Positions 9,258-18,161 of a stretch of DNA of 64,000 nucleotides are shown here, piece after piece. The stretch comes from Clostridia bacterium (GTDB taxonomy: Bacteria > Bacillota > Clostridia > UMGS1883 > UMGS1540), in assembly GCA_017450025.1 (NCBI GenBank), contig JAFSYJ010000002.1, positions 17,339-81,338 on the forward strand, read 5' to 3'. The notes beneath the pieces are model-generated. The model saw only the letters and a list, made by a program, of their open reading frames with translations. It was not told the DNA's origin and did no database searches. Numbering within the stretch: the stretch's first letter is position 1; every line of letters starts with the position of its first letter. Made by a program: the position numbers and the translations under genes.

Positions 9258-10397
9258 ATGTCAGAACGAAAAAAAATTATACTTTCTGTATTGATTACAT
9301 TTATTGTTACATCAGTTTTGTGCAGCGCAATTTACAAGCCAAATCATTATGCGCTGGAAGATGTTGAAGCAATCGTAAAATCAAAGTATGTCAAAGAATA
9401 TGACAAAAGTAAATTCGATGAATATGCAGCTCTCGGTGCTGTGGCTTCTCTCGGAGACCCATATTCTGAATATCTGAGTGCAGAAAACTACGACGCATTT
9501 ATAGAAAGCATTACAGGTTCATATCACGGAATCGGTATCGAAGTTTTTTTAAATGACAGCAACGAACTGGAAATCAGTGCGGTTATCGAATCAACACCTG
9601 CCGAAGACGCAGGATTGCAGGACGGCGATGTTCTGCTTAAGGTCAACGACTTTGACATAACAAACGAAAGCTATACGGAAGCCATTACGCGAATTCGAGG
9701 AACAAGCGGAGACGACAGCAACATTTCTCTCACAGTACGCAGAGACGGAGTCGAAATGAATATTTCCGTCAAGCGTGCCGATATAGTTTCAAATACTGTA
9801 TTTACAAAAGATATTGAAAATCTTAAATATATAAGAATTACAAACTTTACAGAAGATACGGTCGGCAAATTTGACGATGCAGTAGGCAATATCCCCGATT
9901 CGTGCAAAGGAATTATAATAGATCTTCGCAACAACCCCGGCGGACTTTTGAATGTTGTCACCAAAATTGCTGATAAGCTTTTGCCGGAGGGCAAAATCGT
10001 ATATACCCAGACAAGACAAGGTAAGCAAAAGGTTTATAACAGCGACAAAAACTACATTGATATTCCGCTTGTTATAATAACTAACGGAGGCAGCGCATCG
10101 GCGTCGGAAATCCTTGCAAGTGCCGTTCAAGACCACAAGCGCGGAACACTTGTCGGTGAAAAGACATTCGGTAAAGGCTGCGTACAGGAAATCTTCAGAC
10201 TGCAAAACGGCAGTGCTCTTAAGCTGACGACAGAATATTACTATACGCCAAAAGGTGTTTGTATTCACGGTACGGGAGTTACGCCCGACATTGAAGTCAT
10301 GCTCCCCGAAGAATTACAAAAAGCATCTGTTTCAAAGCTTTCTTATGAGCAGGACACACAACTCCAAAAGGCAGTTGAGGTACTGACTCAAAATTAA
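9258..10397 (+). CDS. S41-family C-terminal processing peptidase
   Basis: A 379-residue membrane-anchored serine protease: an N-terminal transmembrane anchor (residues 8-27), a PDZ domain (about 90-170; STPAEDAGLQDGDVLLKVN) and the tail-specific protease domain. The catalytic Ser is in GGSASASEI and the general-base Lys in GEKTFGKG. The start is ATG 9258 after GGGAGG, not the in-frame ATG 12 nt upstream, which lies within the ribosome site. CtpA/Prc relatives trim exported proteins; next to ftsEX and the M23 hydrolase it may process or limit the hydrolase, but that is inferred from position, a common one in Clostridia. A strong terminator closes the unit. Confidence 0.92.
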   Translation: MSERKKIILSVLITFIVTSVLCSAIYKPNHYALEDVEAIVKSKYVKEYDKSKFDEYAALGAVASLGDPYSEYLSAENYDAFIESITGSYHGIGIEVFLNDSNELEISAVIESTPAEDAGLQDGDVLLKVNDFDITNESYTEAITRIRGTSGDDSNISLTVRRDGVEMNISVKRADIVSNTVFTKDIENLKYIRITNFTEDTVGKFDDAVGNIPDSCKGIIIDLRNNPGGLLNVVTKIADKLLPEGKIVYTQTRQGKQKVYNSDKNYIDIPLVIITNGGSASASEILASAVQDHKRGTLVGEKTFGKGCVQEIFRLQNGSALKLTTEYYYTPKGVCIHGTGVTPDIEVMLPEELQKASVSKLSYEQDTQLQKAVEVLTQN

Positions 10398-10431
10398 CAT
10401 ACAGCTACTGATAATTATAATATGAAAAACT

Positions 10432-10490
10432 GTATTCCCTGTTTCAGCAAGCTCTTTAAATCTGCTTGCTGAAACCGGGAATACTTTTTT
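10432..10490 (+). terminator. Strong intrinsic terminator after the ftsEX module
   Basis: A long near-perfect stem runs from GTATTCCC (10432) through GTTTCAGCAAGC to the complementary arm ending GGGAATAC (10484), with an 11-nt loop and a six-T tail. It ends the cell-separation gene cluster. Confidence 0.92.
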
Positions 10491-10521
10491 GGCAATTTTT
10501 TAATTATTCTGTCAAAAAATG

Positions 10522-10550
10522 TTGACATTAGTCAAATAAAGTGTTATAAT
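10522..10550 (+). promoter_or_regulatory. Sigma-A promoter of the uracil permease operon
   Basis: Perfect TTGACA (10522-10527) and TATAAT (10545-10550) boxes with a 17-nt spacer, followed by a leader of about 65 nt to the permease ATG. Confidence 0.88.
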
Positions 10551-10562
10551 ATCAAAGATATA

Positions 10563-10593
10563 TGTAAATGTTTCGTTTTTCGGAATGTTTACA
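10563..10593 (+). promoter_or_regulatory. Hairpin in the uracil permease leader
   Basis: TGTAAA (10563-10568) pairs with TTTACA (10588-10593); the stem continues with A-U and G-U pairs to a TTTTT loop, about 13 pairs in all. It is followed by seven A and then TTTT, not a clean terminator. I do not recognise the PyrR-binding consensus in it. It could tune initiation or stability. Confidence 0.45.
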
Positions 10594-10623
10594 AAAAAAT
10601 TTTATCTAAATGGAGGAAACATT

Positions 10624-11955
10624 ATGAAACTTATCTACGGAATCCACGACAAACCAAAGTTTGGTCAGCTAATTGTATTTGCCATACAGCAACTTTTGGC
10701 TATTATGGCCGCCACTCTTGTTGTTCCTGTTATTATCGGCAATGATATGAGTCCTGCGGCGGCGCTTTTTGGAGCGGGTATCGGTACTTTAATTTATGTA
10801 TTGTTTACAAAAAAATCAAGCCCCGTATTTTTGGGATCATCCTTCGCGTTCTTGGGTTCAATGAGTGCGGCATTTGCCGGTGGCGTTTCAATGGCACTCG
10901 GTTATGTCGGTCTTATCCTGGGAGCGCTTTTTGCTGGTCTTGTTTATGTTGTTATCGCTATAATCGTAAAGATTGCAGGCGTTAAATGGATCAACAAGCT
11001 TATGCCGGCAGTAGTTATCGGTCCGACAGTTGCTATTATTGGACTTTCTCTGGCAGGAAATGCAATAGGCGACTTTACAAAAAGCAGTCTTCCTGACGGT
11101 TCGCCTTATGTAGCAATGATTTGCGGTCTTATAACACTTTTCGTAACAATGATATGTTCTTCCTACGGCAAAAAATCGCTTAAGCTTATACCCTTTATTA
11201 TAGGTATTTTAGCAGGATATGCAGCAGCATCTATATTCTATGTAATCGGCTCTGCAACCGACAATACTGCACTCCAGATAATTGATTACAGCTCGTTTAC
11301 AGCTCTTAATTCAATCGTTTCCGTACCTGACTTCACATTCCTTACAGCTTTAAAAGGAACAGGCGAAATCACAGGTGCTTACATAGGCACAATAGCAGCG
11401 GCATATATTCCTGTTGCATTCGTTGTATTCGCAGAGCATATTGCAGACCACAAGAACATTTCTTCAATCATCGGCAAGGATCTTCTTGAGGACCCCGGTC
11501 TTTCAAGAACACTTCTCGGTGACGGCGTTGGTTCTATAGTAGGCGCATTCTTCGGCGGCTGCCCGAACACTACATACGGCGAATCCATTGCGTGCGTTGC
11601 AGTTACAGGTAACGCAAGCGTTGCAACTATTGTAGCGGCAGCTATCGGTGCTATTATAATTTCCTTCCTCTCTCCGTTTGTAGCTTTGGTAAATTCAATC
11701 CCAAGCTGCGTAATGGGCGGCGTATGTATGACACTTTACGGCTTTATCGCTGTAAGCGGTCTCAGAATGTTTAAACATATTGACCTTGACGAAAACAAAA
11801 ACCTGTTTGTTGTTTCCGTTATACTTATAGCCGGCATAGGTGGGCTTACGATTTCTTTAGGTCAGGTTACGATCACAGAAGTTGCCTGCGCTCTTATTCT
11901 CGGTATTATAACAAATCTTGTTCTTGCTAAATCCGGTAAAAAAGAACAACAATAA
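10624..11955 (+). CDS. uraA: Uracil permease (nucleobase:cation symporter 2 family)
   Basis: A 443-residue transporter of the UraA/NCS2 family with 12-14 hydrophobic helices. Family marks include the FVFAEHIADHK segment, GCPNTTYGES and the repeated AAGIG/GPTVAIIG-like strands that bind the base. It imports uracil by proton symport. The ATG at 10624 follows GGAGG; an upstream in-frame ATG at 10585 lies inside the leader hairpin and is unlikely. Its pairing with upp directly downstream, in the same transcript, supports uracil as substrate. Confidence 0.93.
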   Translation: MKLIYGIHDKPKFGQLIVFAIQQLLAIMAATLVVPVIIGNDMSPAAALFGAGIGTLIYVLFTKKSSPVFLGSSFAFLGSMSAAFAGGVSMALGYVGLILGALFAGLVYVVIAIIVKIAGVKWINKLMPAVVIGPTVAIIGLSLAGNAIGDFTKSSLPDGSPYVAMICGLITLFVTMICSSYGKKSLKLIPFIIGILAGYAAASIFYVIGSATDNTALQIIDYSSFTALNSIVSVPDFTFLTALKGTGEITGAYIGTIAAAYIPVAFVVFAEHIADHKNISSIIGKDLLEDPGLSRTLLGDGVGSIVGAFFGGCPNTTYGESIACVAVTGNASVATIVAAAIGAIIISFLSPFVALVNSIPSCVMGGVCMTLYGFIAVSGLRMFKHIDLDENKNLFVVSVILIAGIGGLTISLGQVTITEVACALILGIITNLVLAKSGKKEQQ

Positions 11956-11965
11956 AAAGCAAAAA

Positions 11966-11990
11966 TTAAGGGCTGCATCGCAGCCCTTAA
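11966..11990 (+). promoter_or_regulatory. Intergenic hairpin between uraA and upp
   Basis: A perfect 11-bp stem (TTAAGGGCTGC, triloop, GCAGCCCTTAA) lies between the two genes. On the plus strand it is followed by A residues, so it should not terminate transcription strongly; it more likely protects or processes the dicistronic mRNA. The T-run lies on the opposite strand, where no gene would use it. Confidence 0.5.
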
Positions 11991-12016
11991 AAATATATTA
12001 AATCGGAGGAATAAAA

Positions 12017-12643
12017 ATGAGTAAAGTATTTGTATCAGATCATCCGCTAATCGCGCATAAAGTAACTATGCTCCGTGATGAAAACACCAGCGTTAAAGAA
12101 TTCAGAGAGCTTGTGAACGAAATAGCTATTCTGATGTCATATGATGTAACAAAAGATTTGACTCTAAAGCCTTATAAAGTTAAAACCCCCATTACCGAAA
12201 CAGAAGGTAAGGTAATTGAAAAGCAGGTTGCTTTAGTTCCTATCCTCCGCGCAGGCCTGGGCTTTGTTGACGCTCTTATGAGCACTATCCCTGCCGCAAA
12301 GGTTGGACATATCGGTCTTTACAGAGATCCTAAGACTCTTCTTCCTGTTGAATATTACTGCAAGCTCCCGACTGACATCGCCGACAGACAGGTTATCGTA
12401 CTTGACCCAATGCTCGCAACGGGCGGCAGCTCTATTGCAGCTATTGACTTTATCAAAAAAAGAGGGGCGAGAAAAATTAAGCTTATGTGTATGATCGGCG
12501 CGCCCGAAGGCGTTAAAGCAGTTCAGGAAAAGCACCCTGATGTTGATATATATCTTGCTGCTCTCGATGAAAAGCTGAATGACCACGGATATATTGTTCC
12601 CGGTCTCGGTGACGCAGGCGACAGACTCTTCGGAACTCTTTAA
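12017..12643 (+). CDS. upp: Uracil phosphoribosyltransferase
   Basis: A 208-residue enzyme converting uracil and PRPP to UMP. It has the family opening with [24 protein letters not shown], and the PRPP-binding loop [12 protein letters not shown], ending in [12 protein letters not shown] as in other Upp proteins. Preceded by GGAGG and downstream of uraA, it completes a uracil uptake and salvage unit. Confidence 0.97.
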   Translation: MSKVFVSDHPLIAHKVTMLRDENTSVKEFRELVNEIAILMSYDVTKDLTLKPYKVKTPITETEGKVIEKQVALVPILRAGLGFVDALMSTIPAAKVGHIGLYRDPKTLLPVEYYCKLPTDIADRQVIVLDPMLATGGSSIAAIDFIKKRGARKIKLMCMIGAPEGVKAVQEKHPDVDIYLAALDEKLNDHGYIVPGLGDAGDRLFGTL

Positions 12644-12675
12644 TAAATATAAATAATTCAATTTTTCGCAATTTA

Positions 12676-13964
12676 ATGAGATGTATTAAGTTGGAACCGC
12701 ACTACCGCACCAAAAACTATAAATGGGTAATTGTCGCTTTATGCTTTTTGGTGATTTTCATCTGCCTCGGCTTTTGCAGCTCGAACAAATCGCTTTACCT
12801 TGCCGCAATTACCGACGCTCTTCATATTAAGCGTAGTGCGTTTTCAATCAATGACAGCTTCAGGTTTATTTCAACTGCTGTCGTTAATGTGTTTTTTGGT
12901 ACGCTTGTAAAAAAGTTCGGTACTAAAAAGCTTATCGTCGCAGGCTTTTTATGTCTTATATTATCGTCATTGATTTATTCGTACGCGACCAACATCTTTG
13001 TTTTTTACATAGGCGGCATTTTCTTGGGCATAGGCTTATCGTGGACAACTACAACTATGGTTGGTTGTGTAATAAACAAATGGTGCAAGGAAAACACAGG
13101 TACGATAATGGGTGCTGTACTTGCAGCTAACGGTCTGGGCGGCGCTCTTGCCGCACAAATCGTCACGCCTATTATTTATCAGGAGGGCAACCCCTTCGGC
13201 TACCAAGATGCATACAAGCTTGTCGCGCTGATATTGCTTGTTGTAAGTGTTTTTATTGTTATTTTTTTAAAGAGAAGCCTCCCGAAGATGACGGTGCGGA
13301 ATATGTTCATAAAAAGCACTCACGCGGACAAAGCTGGGTCGGTATTGAATACAGCGTTGCTGTTAAAAAACCGTATTTTTATCTTGCGGCAATATGTATT
13401 TTTTTTACAGGTCTTGTACTGCAAGCTATTAACGGCGTTGCCGCCGCACATATGAAAGATGTCGGTATTGACGCCGCTTATGTCGCTACCGTTTTGAGCT
13501 TTCACTCACTTGCTCTTGCCGGATTTAAGTTTTTGACGGGCTTTTTATACGACAGGTTCGGACTCCGTTTCACAATGACAGTTTGCGATATGGCGGCCAT
13601 ATCCGTTATGCTTATACTCGCAATACTCACAAACTCCGCGCTTGGCAGGACACTTGCTTTTGCATACGGAATTTTGTCCTCAATGGCGCTTCCCCTTGAG
13701 ACTATAATGCTGCCGATTTTGGCAAACGATATTTTCGGAGAGAAGTCATACAACAAGGTTTTGGGTCTTTTTGTGTCAATCAACACCGCTGGATATGCAA
13801 TAGGTGCTCCTCTCGCAAACTGGACATTTGACACTTGCGGCTCGTATAAGCCGATGTTTTATGTATGCTGCTTTATTATGATGATCATAACTATTGTATT
13901 CCAATATGTTATAACCGTGTCGCATCACCATCGTCAGGATATTATAAACAAAGAAGCATTTTAA
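12676..13964 (+). pseudogene. MFS transporter split by a -1 frameshift at a T7 run
   Basis: Two overlapping frames together encode one 12-helix major facilitator. The first (12676-about 13269) holds the first six helices and ends the family match at VIFLKR; the second frame, open from before 13272 through EKPPEDDGAEYVHKK, EYSVAVKKPYFYLAAI and AAHMKDVG to 13964, carries the rest. The shift falls at ATTTTTTTAAAG (13261-13272). Adding one T, or a -1 ribosomal slip on T-TTT-TTA (13263-13269), joins them. It resembles oxalate/formate-antiporter-like MFS carriers; substrate unknown. Starting after upp, it lacks a good ribosome site at ATG 12676, so the start is uncertain. It may be a real pseudogene, a sequencing error in the homopolymer, or a frameshifted gene. 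Confidence 0.8.
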
Positions 13965-13980
13965 TTTTGTTTTAGATAGA

Positions 13981-14016
13981 AAATCCGTCGTGATAATACA
14001 TCACGACGGATTTTTT
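13981..14016. terminator. Bidirectional terminator between converging genes
   Basis: A 14-bp perfect stem (AAATCCGTCGTGAT and its complement, loop AATAC) is followed by T residues on the plus strand and preceded by A residues, so it can stop both the MFS transcript and the membrane-protein gene from the other side. Confidence 0.85.
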
Positions 14017-14026
14017 AATGTAAAAT

Positions 14027-14860
14027 TTAAAAATACTTTTGCGATATTGCTCCGAGCGACATCCAGAAAATCGCAAACACCACAGAAACTACAATCGAAG
14101 CAAGTATTGCGACAAATCCTGCCTTTGCCATACAAAATAAAATTCCGATTGACCAGCAAGCTCCTGTAATAAAATAAAGCAGCCCTGATTTATAACTTTC
14201 CAAAGCGGTAAATACTGCGACAATAGCTGCGATAACTGTACCTGCAATAATCAAAAATACTCCGATACTTGTGAAAACGGGCAAACCGTTCAGCAAGTCA
14301 AACATCATAACCGCAAATACTACCATAGCCGCGGCAAGGGGCAAAAATATCAGCAAAATGATTTTACTGATACCCTGATACCACACAACTGCTTTGTGCT
14401 TTTTATCCGAGGGGTCTTTACGCATAGCAAAAACCGTTGTATAAAGCAGTGCAAGAATAGATATAAGCTCTGCATAAAATCCAATGCCTGCCTTGCCGTC
14501 AAACTTTGATGACATCATATAATATACTAACATAAACCCTACAAGTATCACTATTGACAAGAAAAACGAAACAACATATTTTTTTATTCTGTCAAACGGC
14601 CAAAACGATATAACAAGCACTGCAAAAACAGGCAAAAATATTGTGATAAATGCGACTATTCCGAAAATGCCCATCTTTGGCAAAACCGTTACGCCTTCAA
14701 CGACCTTGCCTGTTATCGCGTGAACGATACTGACGGAATATTCTCCGCTGACAAGCGGCAAAAATAACGCCAGGCAGCACACGACAGCAAGCAGTGTAAC
14801 CGCAAATGTGCCGTTGCTGTAATTTTGATTTTTAACTCTTTTTTTTACTTTCTTTGTCAT
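14027..14860 (-). CDS. Polytopic membrane protein of unknown function
   Basis: A 277-residue protein with a basic N-terminus (KKVKKRVKNQ) and about seven or eight hydrophobic segments, with a short polar loop around residues 150-160 (RKDPSDKKHK). I do not recognise the family and see no catalytic motif, so no function is given. The ATG at 14860 has GAGGTGAT at a good distance; the longer frame begins at a GTG inside that ribosome site and is rejected. It stands alone between a bidirectional terminator and the divergent bofA. Confidence 0.7.
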   Translation of the reverse strand: MTKKVKKRVKNQNYSNGTFAVTLLAVVCCLALFLPLVSGEYSVSIVHAITGKVVEGVTVLPKMGIFGIVAFITIFLPVFAVLVISFWPFDRIKKYVVSFFLSIVILVGFMLVYYMMSSKFDGKAGIGFYAELISILALLYTTVFAMRKDPSDKKHKAVVWYQGISKIILLIFLPLAAAMVVFAVMMFDLLNGLPVFTSIGVFLIIAGTVIAAIVAVFTALESYKSGLLYFITGACWSIGILFCMAKAGFVAILASIVVSVVFAIFWMSLGAISQKYF

Positions 14861-14987
14861 ATGTATCACCTCGTAAAAGAGCTTTACATGTATCTGATTT
14901 TAATTATATACTCATTTCTACCCAAAATCAACATATTTTTCATAAATGCCCGTATCTCGAATATAATATAAAGAAAGGGCTGGTAAT

Positions 14988-15254
14988 ATGGATCAGGTTT
15001 CTGTTAGTATTCTCACATATATCGGCGGACTTATTTTTTTAATTTTTATGTTAAAATTATTTTCTAAGCCGCTTAAAGTGATATTAAAGCTATGTCTGAA
15101 CTCTGTTTTGGGATGCCTTATTATGGTTATTATAAACTCGTTTTCACAGGTTCACGGCATTTTTCTCGGTATAAACCCCGTAACAGCAGCTGTCTGCGGA
15201 ATTTTAGGGCTGCCCGGCGTTGTACTTTTGGTACTGCTTCAGGTTATACTTTGA
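14988..15254 (+). CDS. bofA: Pro-sigma-K processing inhibitor BofA family protein
   Basis: An 88-residue protein with two or three hydrophobic segments and the BofA C-terminal signature INPVTAAVCGILGLPGVVLL. In Bacillus BofA holds the SpoIVFB protease inactive in the forespore outer membrane until sigma-K activation. The ATG follows AAAGGG. I could not identify a convincing sporulation-sigma promoter in the upstream gap. Its last 16 nt overlap the 3' end of the flavoprotein gene on the opposite strand, so there is no terminator between the two. Confidence 0.88.
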   Translation: MDQVSVSILTYIGGLIFLIFMLKLFSKPLKVILKLCLNSVLGCLIMVIINSFSQVHGIFLGINPVTAAVCGILGLPGVVLLVLLQVIL

Positions 15255-16765
15255 GCGGCGCGTATACCGTCAACCGCGCTTGATGTTATCCCGCCTGCGT
15301 AGCCGCTCCCCTCGCCCATCGGATATATCCCGCGTATCGGACTTTGCATTGTTTCATCCCTGACGATACGCAGGGGCGATGAACTTCGGGTTTCGGGCGC
15401 AGTCATAAGTGCGTCATATCTGTTAAATCCGCGTATCTTATTTGCAAACAAATAGAGTGCCTCACGCATCGCGCTGCAAACATATCCGGGCAAACAATCT
15501 TCAACACTTCCCAGAACTACGCCCCTCGGATATGTCGGCTGAATATCGCCTGCCGAAGTGCTTTTCTCTTTTGCTATAAAATCACCGACAAGCTGGCAAG
15601 GAGCTTTATAGCCATCGTTATACGCTGATTTTTCTATTTTCCGCTGAAATTCTATGCCTTTTATCGGGTCGTTTTCAAACTTATCGGGGGTTACCGATAC
15701 AAGCAGTGCGCTGTTGGCATTTATGCCGTCGCGCGCACTTTTGCTGTGTCCGTTTGTAACGACGCACCCTTTCTCTGACGCCGCCGCAGTTACATATCCT
15801 CCCGGACACATACAAAATGTATATACACCCAAGCCGTTTGAAAGGTGTGTGCTTAATTTATAATCGGCAGGCGGAAGGTATTGCGCAAAGTCGCCGTACT
15901 GCGCCTTATTTATTTCCTCCTGCAGATGCTCTATTCTGACTCCGACGGAAAAAGGCTTTGCAACCATCGGAACACCTTTTTTATAAAGCATCTCAAATGT
16001 ATCACGCGCGCTGTGACCGATACCTAAAAGCAGATTATCTGTTTCGATTTGCTCTCCGTTTGCTGTCACGGCTGTGATTTTTCCGTCTTTTATTTTTATA
16101 TCTTCCAGTTTTGTTTCAAATCTTATCTCTCCGCCGAGATTTTCTATCTGTTTTCTGATATTTTTTACAACAATCGGAAGCACATCGCTCCCTATATGCG
16201 GCTTTGCGCTATACAAGATTTCCTCGCCTGCGCCGTTTGCGGCAAATGCTTTGTAAACCTCGCGCACAAGCGGTGACGAAATGCCTGTACCGAGCTTGCC
16301 GTCCGAAAATGTGCCTGCCCCTCCCTCACCGAACTGAATATTTGACTCTGTAAGAAGCAGTCCTGTCTTTTCAAAGCTTTGCACATCAAGCTTTCTCTTA
16401 TCCGCCGTTTTTCCGCGTTCAAGAATTACCGGTCTGCAACCTGCTTTTGCAAGATACAGACCTGCAAACATTCCTGCAGGGCCGAAGCCGACTATAACAG
16501 GGCGCTTTTCAAGCTTTTTTTGTTCGATTTTAAGTTCGGGTGGGTTTTGATAAATCTCACTCTTTATGCCTTTATTATCAAAAAGTGAAACCGCTACGCT
16601 GTATATCACAAAAACGCTATCTTTTTTCCGTGCGTCTATGCTTTTTTTTATAATTTTGATTTCTTTTATGTTTTGAGTTTCTGTCTTTAATTTTTGCGCG
16701 CAGATTTTATTAAGGTCATCTTCGCTTTGAGTAGGCGTAAGCTTTAAATTCTTGAGAATAAACAT
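15239..16765 (-). CDS. NAD(P)/FAD-dependent oxidoreductase (COG2509-type)
   Basis: A 508-residue flavoprotein with a short N-terminal domain (1-80), then a FAD-binding Rossmann motif VGFGPAGMFAGLYLA, ERG at the end of beta-2, and the family signature NIQFGEGGAGTFSDGKL. Near the C-terminus a second FAD contact appears as YPMGEGSGYAGGI. The family is widespread in anaerobes but its reaction is not known to me. The start is ATG 16765, overlapping the previous gene's TGA stop by one base (TGATG) behind GGAGG; the longer frame would read through an Arg-rich artefact. It is the last gene of the hprK-led run. Confidence 0.82.
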   Translation of the reverse strand: MFILKNLKLTPTQSEDDLNKICAQKLKTETQNIKEIKIIKKSIDARKKDSVFVIYSVAVSLFDNKGIKSEIYQNPPELKIEQKKLEKRPVIVGFGPAGMFAGLYLAKAGCRPVILERGKTADKRKLDVQSFEKTGLLLTESNIQFGEGGAGTFSDGKLGTGISSPLVREVYKAFAANGAGEEILYSAKPHIGSDVLPIVVKNIRKQIENLGGEIRFETKLEDIKIKDGKITAVTANGEQIETDNLLLGIGHSARDTFEMLYKKGVPMVAKPFSVGVRIEHLQEEINKAQYGDFAQYLPPADYKLSTHLSNGLGVYTFCMCPGGYVTAAASEKGCVVTNGHSKSARDGINANSALLVSVTPDKFENDPIKGIEFQRKIEKSAYNDGYKAPCQLVGDFIAKEKSTSAGDIQPTYPRGVVLGSVEDCLPGYVCSAMREALYLFANKIRGFNRYDALMTAPETRSSSPLRIVRDETMQSPIRGIYPMGEGSGYAGGITSSAVDGIRAAQSIT

Positions 16766-17955
16766 CAGTTTCCGCCTCCTGCGGCGATGCCTGCAAGCGC
16801 ACCGCTTGTCCACGCCCATTGCAAATTAAAGCCTCCGCAGTCGCCGTCGATATTTATAATTTCTCCCGTTATATAAAGTCCGCTGACTTTTTTGGATTCC
16901 ATCGTATTTTCTTTTAATTCAAGCGCGGATATGCCGCCTGCTGTGACCTGCGCGTTCTTAAAGCCGAGCGTGCCTGTAACTGTCAGTTTATAATTCTTTA
17001 TAAGTGACGCTATCTGTTCGCTTGTCTCTGCGTGGCGCAGGATTTCAAGTCCTATTCTCTTATTAAGAAGTCCGTTCAAAAAATTTTCTTTTGACAGATG
17101 AGAAAGTTTTTTGAATCGGCTGTCAATAATTTCTTTGAGCTTTAAATATCCTATATCGGGTGCAAAGTCAAGTGATACGCAAGTGTCGCGCTTTTGTTCC
17201 AGCGACTCTGACGCCATTCTGGAAAGATTAAATATAGGAGGCCCCGAAATTCCGTAAGCCGTAAAAAGCACCTCGCCTGTTTCGCGTCTTTTTTGTTTGC
17301 CGTCTATCAAAAGCTGTGCGGTACAGTTTTGCTTTATGCCCTTTAAATCCTTTGGCACATACTGTGTTTTAAGCTGGACAAGCGCAGGGAACGGCTTGAC
17401 CACCGTGTGCCCGAGTGATTTTAATAGCTCATACGCTCCGCCGTCTGTGCCGAACTCGGGCGCGGCCTTTCCCCCGCACGAAACTATAACGCGCGATGCG
17501 TAGAGCTCATCGCCGATTCTGCTTTTTATGTAAAACTTATTATCCTTCTTTTTTATCAAAACAGCATCAAAATCACAAATAACTTCCACTCCGAGCCGTT
17601 TTAATTCCTCCCTCAGCTGGTCTAAAACTGTTGTCGCCTGCAAGCTTCTCGGGTACATTTTACCGTCGTCGAGTTCGGTAAGCATAATACCTATGCTGTC
17701 AAAGAACTTTACGGTATCGTCTAACCCGAACTTTGCAAAAGCGGATTTTGCAAAGGACTTGTCCCCAAAATATCTTGACGGGGATATATTCTTATTTGTG
17801 ATATTGCATCTGCCGTTACCTGTGGCAAGAATCTTCTTGCCAACTCGCGGCAATTTTTCGGCAACGGCAACAGATGCGCCCTGTCTTGCCGCCATTACGG
17901 CTGCCACAAGCCCTGACGCGCCTCCGCCTATTACCAAAACATCGTATTTTGTCAT
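16765..17955 (-). CDS. NAD(P)/FAD-dependent oxidoreductase (HI0933/BaiN family)
   Basis: A 396-residue flavoprotein opening with the dinucleotide-binding motif VIGGGASGLVAAVMAA, followed by the family signature KLPRVGKKILATGNGRCNITN and, near the C-terminus, GEIINIDGDCGGFNLQWAW. These are the marks of the HI0933-like family, which includes BaiN of bile-acid metabolism and uncharacterised reductases. Substrate is unknown here; the BaiN name alone would be over-reading. Genes of this family commonly occur near core replication or cmk/lytB genes in Clostridia. It begins 6 nt after the small upstream gene and is coupled to the next flavoprotein. Confidence 0.87.
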   Translation of the reverse strand: MTKYDVLVIGGGASGLVAAVMAARQGASVAVAEKLPRVGKKILATGNGRCNITNKNISPSRYFGDKSFAKSAFAKFGLDDTVKFFDSIGIMLTELDDGKMYPRSLQATTVLDQLREELKRLGVEVICDFDAVLIKKKDNKFYIKSRIGDELYASRVIVSCGGKAAPEFGTDGGAYELLKSLGHTVVKPFPALVQLKTQYVPKDLKGIKQNCTAQLLIDGKQKRRETGEVLFTAYGISGPPIFNLSRMASESLEQKRDTCVSLDFAPDIGYLKLKEIIDSRFKKLSHLSKENFLNGLLNKRIGLEILRHAETSEQIASLIKNYKLTVTGTLGFKNAQVTAGGISALELKENTMESKKVSGLYITGEIINIDGDCGGFNLQWAWTSGALAGIAAGGGN

Positions 17956-17961
17956 AGTATT

Positions 17962-18159
17962 CTACCTTTTAAAATCATTATCTATTATTATCTCGTGCGC
18001 CTGTTTTATTTCGGTTTCCGGAACAAGAATTTCGTATCCTTCGCACTCGGGATTTCCGCCCGCGCGCCGCACTTTTACCAAAATGCCTTCGTTTTCAAGC
18101 TTTTCACGAAGCGCTTCGGCAATAGCTTCTTTTTGTGCAAGGTAAACAACAGTCCACAT
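17962..18159 (-). CDS. Small DUF2007-like protein
   Basis: A 65-residue soluble protein with an alpha/beta pattern: VVYLAQKEAIAEALREKLENEGI, then KVRRAGG and a C-terminal helix after EILVPETEI. This resembles the 'putative signal transducing protein' DUF2007 domain, which has a ferredoxin-like fold. No catalytic motif is seen. The ATG lies 2 nt after the dnaE stop, with GGGGAT in the dnaE tail, and 6 nt before the flavoprotein, so it is embedded in the operon. Function unknown. Confidence 0.72.
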   Translation of the reverse strand: MWTVVYLAQKEAIAEALREKLENEGILVKVRRAGGNPECEGYEILVPETEIKQAHEIIIDNDFKR

Positions 18160-18161
18160 TG

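Noticed and set aside
10585..10623. Upstream ATG for uraA
   Set aside because: It lies within the leader hairpin without a ribosome site; ATG 10624 follows GGAGG and gives the family-typical N-terminus.
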